Below, in pieces: positions 59,368 to 64,000 of a DNA stretch of 64,000 nt (its first letter is position 1; every line of letters starts with the position of its first letter). The notes under the pieces are model-generated. The model was not told the DNA's origin, made no database searches, and saw nothing but the letters and a program-made list of their open reading frames with translations. Position numbers and translations under genes: made by a program. The stretch comes from Janthinobacterium sp. (GTDB lineage Bacteria; Pseudomonadota; Gammaproteobacteria; Burkholderiales; Burkholderiaceae_D): positions 1 to 64,000 of the forward strand of contig PKWL01000013.1 of the NCBI GenBank assembly GCA_003133225.1, written 5' to 3'.

Positions 59368-61071
59368 TCAAGCGGACTTGACGGCGGCGCAGGGCGCCGC
59401 CGCAGCGATTTCCTCGTTTTTCAGCTGGCGGTTTACGGCGCACAGTACGGCCTTGAACGAGGCGGTGACGATATTACGATCGATCGCGGCTCCAAAAATA
59501 GTCGGTCCATTGGCCAGGCGCAACTCTACATAACAGGCCGCCTGCGCATTGGCGCCTTTGCCGATCGAATGCTCGTGGTAATCCATCAGCTTGATGTCGA
59601 GGCCGAGCGCATTGACGAACGCGTCGATCGGGCCGTTGCCGCCCCCCTGCAGGGCCAGCGTCGATTGCCGGTGCGCCACGGTGATGTCGATCTGCACCGG
59701 TTCGTCATTGTTGGTGTCTTCCGTCAGTCGATGCGAACCGTAGGCATAGGGCGCAGTCTGTTCGAAATATTCGCGGCAAAAAATGGCGTGGATCGCATGC
59801 GCCTCCACTTCGCGGCCGCTGGCGTCCGCCACCGCCTGCACCGCGCGGCTAAACTCAATTTGCAGACGGCGCGGCAGCACCAAGCCGTATTCTTTTTCCA
59901 GCAGGTAGGCAATGCCGCCCTTGCCTGATTGGCTGTTGACGCGGATGACGGCATCGTAGCTGCGGCCGAGATCGGCTGGGTCGATAGGAAGGTAGGGGAT
60001 TTCCCAGATCGCGCCAGGCTGCTGCTGGGCGAAGCCCTTCTTGATCGCGTCCTGGTGCGAACCCGAGAACGCGGTAAAGACCAGGTCGCCCACATAAGGA
60101 TGACGCGGATGCACCGGCAACTGATTGCACTCCTCAACGCACTGGCGTACGGCTTCGATGTCGGAAAAATCGAGGCCTGGATGCACGCCCTGGCTGTACA
60201 GGTTCAAGGCCAAGGTGACCAAGTCGACGTTGCCGGTGCGTTCCCCGTTGCCGAACAGGCACCCTTCGACCCGCTCGGCGCCGGCCATCATGGCCAGTTC
60301 GGCGGAGGCGACGGCGGTGCCGCGGTCATTGTGCGGGTGCACGCTGATAATGAGCGCATCGCGCCGCGCCAACTTGCGCGACATCCATTCGATCTGGTCA
60401 GCATAGACGTTCGGCGTGCTGCATTCTACCGTCGAGGGCAGGTTGATGATCATCTTGGCGTGCGAAGTCGGCTGCCAGATCGCCGTTACGGCGTCGCAAA
60501 TATCCTTGGAAAAATCGAGTTCGGTGGTGGAGAACGATTCCGGCGTATATTCAAAGCCCCACTCGGTTTCCGGGTGTTCGGCCACGAGTTGCTTGACGAG
60601 AGCCGTGCCGCTGGTGGCGATTTGCGTGATCTGTTCGCGCGACATGCCGAACACCACCTTGCGGAACACGGGCGCCACCGAGTTGTATAGGTGGACAATA
60701 GCGCGTTTGGCGCCGGCGGCGGCGTCGATCGTGCGCCGGATCAGTTCATCGCGCGACTGGGTTAGCACGATGATGGTGACGTCGTCCGGAATGCGGTGTT
60801 CGTCGACCAATTTGCGTACGAAATCGTAGTCAGTTTGGGACGCGGACGGGAAGCCCACTTCGATTTGCTTCAAGCCGATCTTAACTAGCAGCTCGAAAAA
60901 AAGCATTTTTTTCTCTGCGCTCATCGGCTCGACCAAGGCTTGATTGCCGTCGCGCAGATCGGCGCTCATCCATATCGGCGGGCTTGAAATCACACGGTCG
61001 GGCCACTGGCGGGCACTCAATTGGACGGGCGGGAAAGCGCGATATTTAGCGGCTGGGTTGTGCAACATCAT
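59368..61071 (-). CDS. leuA: 2-Isopropylmalate synthase (type 2, long form)
   Basis: First step of leucine synthesis: acetyl-CoA plus 2-oxoisovalerate to 2-isopropylmalate. 567 residues. [20 protein letters not shown] holds the metal-binding Asp and catalytic Arg; [33 protein letters not shown] (metal His pair) and [18 protein letters not shown] follow. The C-terminal LeuA_dimer regulatory domain senses leucine. The start at 61071 has AGGAG six bases upstream; Met at 61068 is the alternative. Upstream lies a Leu-codon leader peptide and alternative hairpins, pointing to attenuation. Convergent with egtB, 37 bp apart. Confidence 0.96.
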   Translation of the reverse strand: MMLHNPAAKYRAFPPVQLSARQWPDRVISSPPIWMSADLRDGNQALVEPMSAEKKMLFFELLVKIGLKQIEVGFPSASQTDYDFVRKLVDEHRIPDDVTIIVLTQSRDELIRRTIDAAAGAKRAIVHLYNSVAPVFRKVVFGMSREQITQIATSGTALVKQLVAEHPETEWGFEYTPESFSTTELDFSKDICDAVTAIWQPTSHAKMIINLPSTVECSTPNVYADQIEWMSRKLARRDALIISVHPHNDRGTAVASAELAMMAGAERVEGCLFGNGERTGNVDLVTLALNLYSQGVHPGLDFSDIEAVRQCVEECNQLPVHPRHPYVGDLVFTAFSGSHQDAIKKGFAQQQPGAIWEIPYLPIDPADLGRSYDAVIRVNSQSGKGGIAYLLEKEYGLVLPRRLQIEFSRAVQAVADASGREVEAHAIHAIFCREYFEQTAPYAYGSHRLTEDTNNDEPVQIDITVAHRQSTLALQGGGNGPIDAFVNALGLDIKLMDYHEHSIGKGANAQAACYVELRLANGPTIFGAAIDRNIVTASFKAVLCAVNRQLKNEEIAAAAPCAAVKSA

Positions 61072-61116
61072 GAAATACTCCTGGGCATAGGGTGGATAGC
61101 CGAATAAAATTTTTAG

Positions 61117-61167
61117 GTGGCGACCGGTTGCCGGGCGGCCACGTCGCGCTAGGCCGGGCAACCGATC
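61117..61167 (-). promoter_or_regulatory. Leucine attenuator hairpins before leuA
   Basis: On the minus strand two exclusive structures share one arm. Structure A pairs GATCGGTTGCC (61167-61157, end of the leader peptide) with GGCAACCGGTC (61132-61122), 11 pairs with one G-U. Structure B is the hairpin GTGGCCGCCCGG / CCGGTCGCCAC (61142-61117, loop CAA), with one bulge and one mismatch, followed by CTAAAAATTTTATT. B could end transcription and A would prevent it. The T-run is broken by A bases, so termination strength is uncertain. Confidence 0.6.
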
Positions 61168-61265
61168 AGTAGGTTTAGCAGCAGGCGCTTGAAGGCGCGC
61201 GCTGCGCCCGCCGGCACTAACGTATCGATTTGGCTGTGGTGTGTGTGGGTGGCGGTGAAAAACAT
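61149..61265 (-). CDS. Leu-rich leader peptide upstream of leuA
   Basis: 38-codon ORF (ATG at 61265, TAG at 61151-61149) beginning [16 protein letters not shown] and ending [14 protein letters not shown]. Near its end are five Leu codons in six (CTG CTG CTA AAC CTA CTG), as in amino-acid leader peptides. Ribosome stalling there at low charged tRNA-Leu would expose or hide the arms of the hairpins that follow. It lies 77 bp upstream of leuA and downstream of a strong promoter. No clear ribosome binding site is seen beyond AAAAG about 10 bp upstream. The His-rich N-terminus is unexplained. Confidence 0.65.
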   Translation of the reverse strand: MFFTATHTHHSQIDTLVPAGAARAFKRLLLNLLIGCPA

Positions 61266-61297
61266 CGATTATTACTTTTCCCTGGGGGTTTGAAACA

Positions 61298-61314
61298 GCG
61301 GCCTGAAGGGCCGC
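61298..61314 (-). other. Hairpin in the leuA leader
   Basis: GCGGCC / GGCCGC with a 5-nt loop lies between the promoter and the leader peptide. No T-run follows; it may pause polymerase or protect the leader RNA. Confidence 0.4.
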
Positions 61315-61407
61315 AGCAACGCGGAAAACGGACTAAGCGTATGCCAGGTGCCGCGTCGATAGCGACGGCAGGGAAGGAAATAGATGTTTATTGGAGGACA
61401 TAGGCTA

Positions 61408-61437
61408 ACTGTACGAGATCGCGGCGTGGCTTGTCAA
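61408..61437 (-). promoter_or_regulatory. Sigma-70 promoter of leuA
   Basis: On the minus strand TTGACA (61437-61432) and TACAGT (61413-61408) are 18 bp apart, next to an A-rich stretch. A start near 61401 gives a leader of about 330 nt before leuA, enough for the leader peptide and its hairpins. Confidence 0.7.
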
Positions 61438-61524
61438 GTTTGTTTTTTTTGTTCATGCCCCGGGCCGCATGCGTTTGAAATTCCACTCCGATGACGCGGC
61501 CTGATCACGCCGCCCATATTATTT

Positions 61525-62595
61525 TCAGGCGGCGACGTCTATGCGCGCAGCACCCGCCGTCATGTGGCCGATCACGGCAGCGTCGCCAAAGCCTTCGCGC
61601 ACGAACAGTGCCAACACTTCCTCGACGCTGGCCGGGTGGCACGACAGCAGCAGGCCACCCGAGGTTTGCGGATCGGTCAACAGCGTGTGCTGCGCTGTCG
61701 AGATCGCCGGCGAGAGCGTGACGTCGGCACCGTAGGCATCCCAATTGCGTCCGGATGCGCCCGTGAAAAAGCCGTCATGCGCCAGTTGCTCGACGCCCGG
61801 CAGCAAGGGAATTTGCGTCATGCTGAGATGCGCCGTCAGGCCGGCACCGCGCGCCATTTCCAACAAATGACCGAGCAAACCGAAACCCGTGACGTCCGTC
61901 AAAGCATGGACGCCGGTCAATTCCGCGAGCGCCTTGCCCGGCTTGTTCAATTGGGTGGTGACGGCGATCATGGCAGCGTAGCCTTCGGGCCCGAGCGCGC
62001 CCTTTTTCAGCGCGGCCGACAGCACGCCGACCCCGAGCGGTTTGCCCAAAATGAGCACATCGCCGGCCTTGGCGTCGGCGTTGCGTTTCACTTTAGATGG
62101 GTGTACCAAGCCTAGAACGACCAGACCGTAAATCGGCTCGACCGAGTCGATCGTGTGACCGCCGGCGATGGGGATGCCGGCGGCGGCGCAAATCGTTTCG
62201 CCGCCGCGGATGATCTGGCCGATGGTCGCGAGCGGCAGTTTGTTAATGGGCATTCCAACCAGTGCTAGCGCCATGATCGGCGTGCCGCCCATGGCGTATA
62301 CATCGGAAATGGCATTCGTCGCTGCGATGCGGCCGAAGTCGAATGGGTCATCGACGATGGGCATGAAAAAATCGGTAGTGGCGATCAGCGCCTGCTCGTC
62401 GTTGAGTTGGTAGACGGCGGCGTCGTCGGCTGTTTCAATCCCGACCATCAGCTCTTTTGGCAGCGGGAAAATGGAGGAATTTTTTAGAATCTCGGCGAGG
62501 ACGCCGGGCGCTATTTTGCAGCCGCAGCCGCCGCCGTGAGAGAAAGACGTGAGTCTTATGGCTTGCGGGGCAACTATGTTCAATGTGTTTTCCAT
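61525..62595 (-). CDS. selD: Selenide, water dikinase (selenophosphate synthetase)
   Basis: Makes selenophosphate from selenide and ATP, the selenium donor for selenocysteine, 2-selenouridine and selenoneine. 356 residues. RLTSFSHGGGCGCKIAP has the catalytic Cys (not Sec) and Lys; TTDFFMPIVDDPFDFGRIAA and LTDVTGFGLLGHLLEMA are the AIRS-fold signatures, and DPQTSGGLLLS the C-terminal ATP region. No selA, selB, selU or senB is adjacent, so the product's use is not visible here. The selenate-type transporter lies about 4.6 kb away on the same strand, with leuA and egtDB between. Confidence 0.95.
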   Translation of the reverse strand: MENTLNIVAPQAIRLTSFSHGGGCGCKIAPGVLAEILKNSSIFPLPKELMVGIETADDAAVYQLNDEQALIATTDFFMPIVDDPFDFGRIAATNAISDVYAMGGTPIMALALVGMPINKLPLATIGQIIRGGETICAAAGIPIAGGHTIDSVEPIYGLVVLGLVHPSKVKRNADAKAGDVLILGKPLGVGVLSAALKKGALGPEGYAAMIAVTTQLNKPGKALAELTGVHALTDVTGFGLLGHLLEMARGAGLTAHLSMTQIPLLPGVEQLAHDGFFTGASGRNWDAYGADVTLSPAISTAQHTLLTDPQTSGGLLLSCHPASVEEVLALFVREGFGDAAVIGHMTAGAARIDVAA

Positions 62596-62919
62596 TTTGT
62601 TCCTTAGGACTGAGGATGCCGTTACAGCAGATTATCCGCTAACTGCGACAATGGCGCCTCTTTCGCTTGGATGGGCCGTGGCGATCGCAGCGCATGGGGC
62701 CGCCAGGCGCGCTCGGCCAGTCTCAACTGCGCTTAAACGGATTGAAACCAATTGAAACCGCTGGACCGGCCTAGGCGCCATGCATAGGCGCGATTGCGCC
62801 GGCAGCTCCCGCCTAATTTAAGGGGGCGTCGCTATCGAGGCTCTGGGCCGCGCATTGCCAGTTAGCGCCCGGCAGTCGTGGCGCGCATCCAAACGCTTCT
62901 CGTCTCTTGCTGCAAGCCA
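62596..62919. other. Intergenic region before selD, nothing assigned
   Basis: 324 bp. No ORF with start signals. Two near copies of a GATTGAAACC/AATTGAAACC decamer lie in tandem at about 62740-62760, probably chance. The selD promoter must lie here but no convincing hexamer pair is seen. Confidence 0.25.
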
Positions 62920-64000
62920 TCACGCGACAACTTCAAGCTCGTTCGGATAGGTGCCTAGCTTGCTGCGCACTAATTTCTCGAAGTCATCAACGGGCAGTGG
63001 CCGGCTGAAGAAATAACCCTGATAGGCATGGCAGCCTGAGCTGGCCAGGAAATCTCTTTGCGTTGCCGTCTCCACGCCTTCGGCGATGACCCCCAGCCCA
63101 AGGCTCTGGGCCAACGCTACGATGGTCCTGACAATGGCCGCGTCGTTGGGATCGGTAAGCACGTCGCGCACAAACGACTGGTCGATTTTCAATTGGTCTA
63201 GCGGCAGTCGCTTCAGGTAGGAAAGCGAGGAATACCCGGTTCCAAAGTCGTCTAGCGAGAAGCCCACGCCGCGCGCTTTCAGCGCGAACATTTTTCCGAT
63301 GACGTCTTGCACATTGTCCACCAGCAGACTCTCCGTTAGTTCCAGCTTCAGCCGATTTGGGTTGGCGCCGCTTCGGCTAATGGTCGCTAACACCTTGTCG
63401 ACGTAGTCACGTTCGCGAAATTCCTGGGCGCTGACATTGACGGCAATCGTGAGATGGGCCATTTCTGGCCGGATTGCCCAGCGCGCCAGCTGGGTGCAAG
63501 CGCTTGCCAGCACCCAGTTGCCCAATGGCAGGATCAAGCCCGTTTCTTCGGCCCTGGGTATGAACTCGGCAGGCGAGACCATGCCGCGCTGGGGATGCTG
63601 CCAGCGCACGAGCGCTTCGGCACCGGTGACGCGGCCCCCGTCGACCACTTGAGCTTGATAGTGGAGGAGGAACTGGTTGTCCGCGATGGCACTGCGCAAA
63701 CCCGCCTCCAAGGCGGCCCGTTCGACAACGATGGTCTGCATGGCCGGATCGAAGAAACGCAGGGCATTGCGTCCCGTTTCCTTGGACTTGTACATGGCGA
63801 GATCGGCCTGTTTCAGAAGTTCGTCGATGGACGTTTGCTGTCCGCTAAATAAGGTGGCACCGATGCTCGCCGTGCTGCGGTATTCCGTTCCATGAAACTG
63901 ATACGTGCTTTTAAGGGTGGCGAGGATTTTTTCCCCTATGGCTTCGGTCTGGGTGGCAGCTTCCTGAAGACTCCCTTTCAGGCTTCCCAGCACCACCACG
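62920..64000 (-). CDS. GGDEF-EAL protein, C-terminal part
   Basis: The window edge cuts this gene; 359 residues are visible. Residues 1-80 are the end of a GGDEF domain, starting just after the GG(D/E)EF motif (VVLGSLKGS; QADLAMYKSKETGRNALRFF). An EAL domain follows (about 90-345) with GAEALVRWQHPQRGMVSPAEFIP, NVSAQEF, LELTESLLVDN, DDFGTGYSSLSYLKRLPLDQLKID and EGVET. All the main metal-binding and catalytic residues, E in EAL, N, E, DD and K, are visible, so c-di-GMP phosphodiesterase activity is likely. Sensor domains lie outside the window. Confidence 0.9.
   Translation of the reverse strand, partial: VVVLGSLKGSLQEAATQTEAIGEKILATLKSTYQFHGTEYRSTASIGATLFSGQQTSIDELLKQADLAMYKSKETGRNALRFFDPAMQTIVVERAALEAGLRSAIADNQFLLHYQAQVVDGGRVTGAEALVRWQHPQRGMVSPAEFIPRAEETGLILPLGNWVLASACTQLARWAIRPEMAHLTIAVNVSAQEFRERDYVDKVLATISRSGANPNRLKLELTESLLVDNVQDVIGKMFALKARGVGFSLDDFGTGYSSLSYLKRLPLDQLKIDQSFVRDVLTDPNDAAIVRTIVALAQSLGLGVIAEGVETATQRDFLASSGCHAYQGYFFSRPLPVDDFEKLVRSKLGTYPNELEVVA

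Noticed and set aside
61525-62595. Selenocysteine codon in selD
   Set aside because: The active-site position is TGC (Cys) and the frame has no in-frame TGA.

Overview
The window looks like chromosomal DNA of a betaproteobacterium, most likely Oxalobacteraceae (the Janthinobacterium/Massilia/Duganella neighbourhood). The reasons are family-level: a long sigma-70 with an Ala/Lys-rich N-terminal extension, the order hemC-hemD-hemX-hemY, the run trxB / ftsK-lolA-rarA-serS-tRNA-Ser, an imuA-imuB-dnaE2 cassette, and a small HTH protein of a type common in Burkholderiales. No rRNA, CRISPR array, intact insertion sequence or prophage was seen.

Layout. 1-3.7 kb: end of an unknown gene, an outer-membrane SphA/MetA-type protein, a RlmI-like methyltransferase gene that stops before its catalytic domain, and a convergent ProQ-exonuclease pair. 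4.2-20.4 kb: core genes (rpoD, ppc, hemCDXY, ppa, a FemAB-like protein, nadE, glnB, a UPF0126 membrane protein, an Smr protein, trxB). 20.6-26.7 kb: ftsK-lolA-rarA-serS and tRNA-Ser(CGA). 26.7-30 kb: an accessory stretch with an AT-rich orphan gene between two copies of an imperfect 37-bp repeat, an outer-membrane beta-barrel gene, and about 950 bp without a recognisable gene upstream of frdA. 30-34.3 kb: frdABCD followed by a methyltransferase resembling RquA, which suggests rhodoquinone-dependent fumarate respiration. 34.4-39.8 kb: the SOS mutagenesis cassette imuA-imuB-dnaE2 behind a canonical LexA box. 40-48.4 kb: accessory genes, mostly small or unknown, with a ThiF-like/nitroreductase pair matching the two halves of Rv1355c-type fusion proteins. 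48.4-52.7 kb: a probable catalytically degenerate diguanylate cyclase, ppx, a histone-H1-like protein and a small HTH protein. 52.9-62.6 kb: a PhnD-type ABC transporter of the branch linked to selenium, divergent from egtD-egtB (ergothioneine), then leuA with what looks like a leucine attenuator, then selD. The window ends inside a GGDEF-EAL gene.

The main themes are tetrapyrrole synthesis (hemCDXY), a possible anaerobic branch (FrdABCD with an RquA-like enzyme), inducible mutagenesis, and a sulfur/selenium neighbourhood (transporter, EgtDB, SelD). The observations I find most worth checking are the leuA leader peptide with mutually exclusive hairpins, the frd-rquA linkage, the transporter/egt/selD neighbourhood, and the truncated rlmI. 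Family assignments come from reading motifs; no database search or computation was run.
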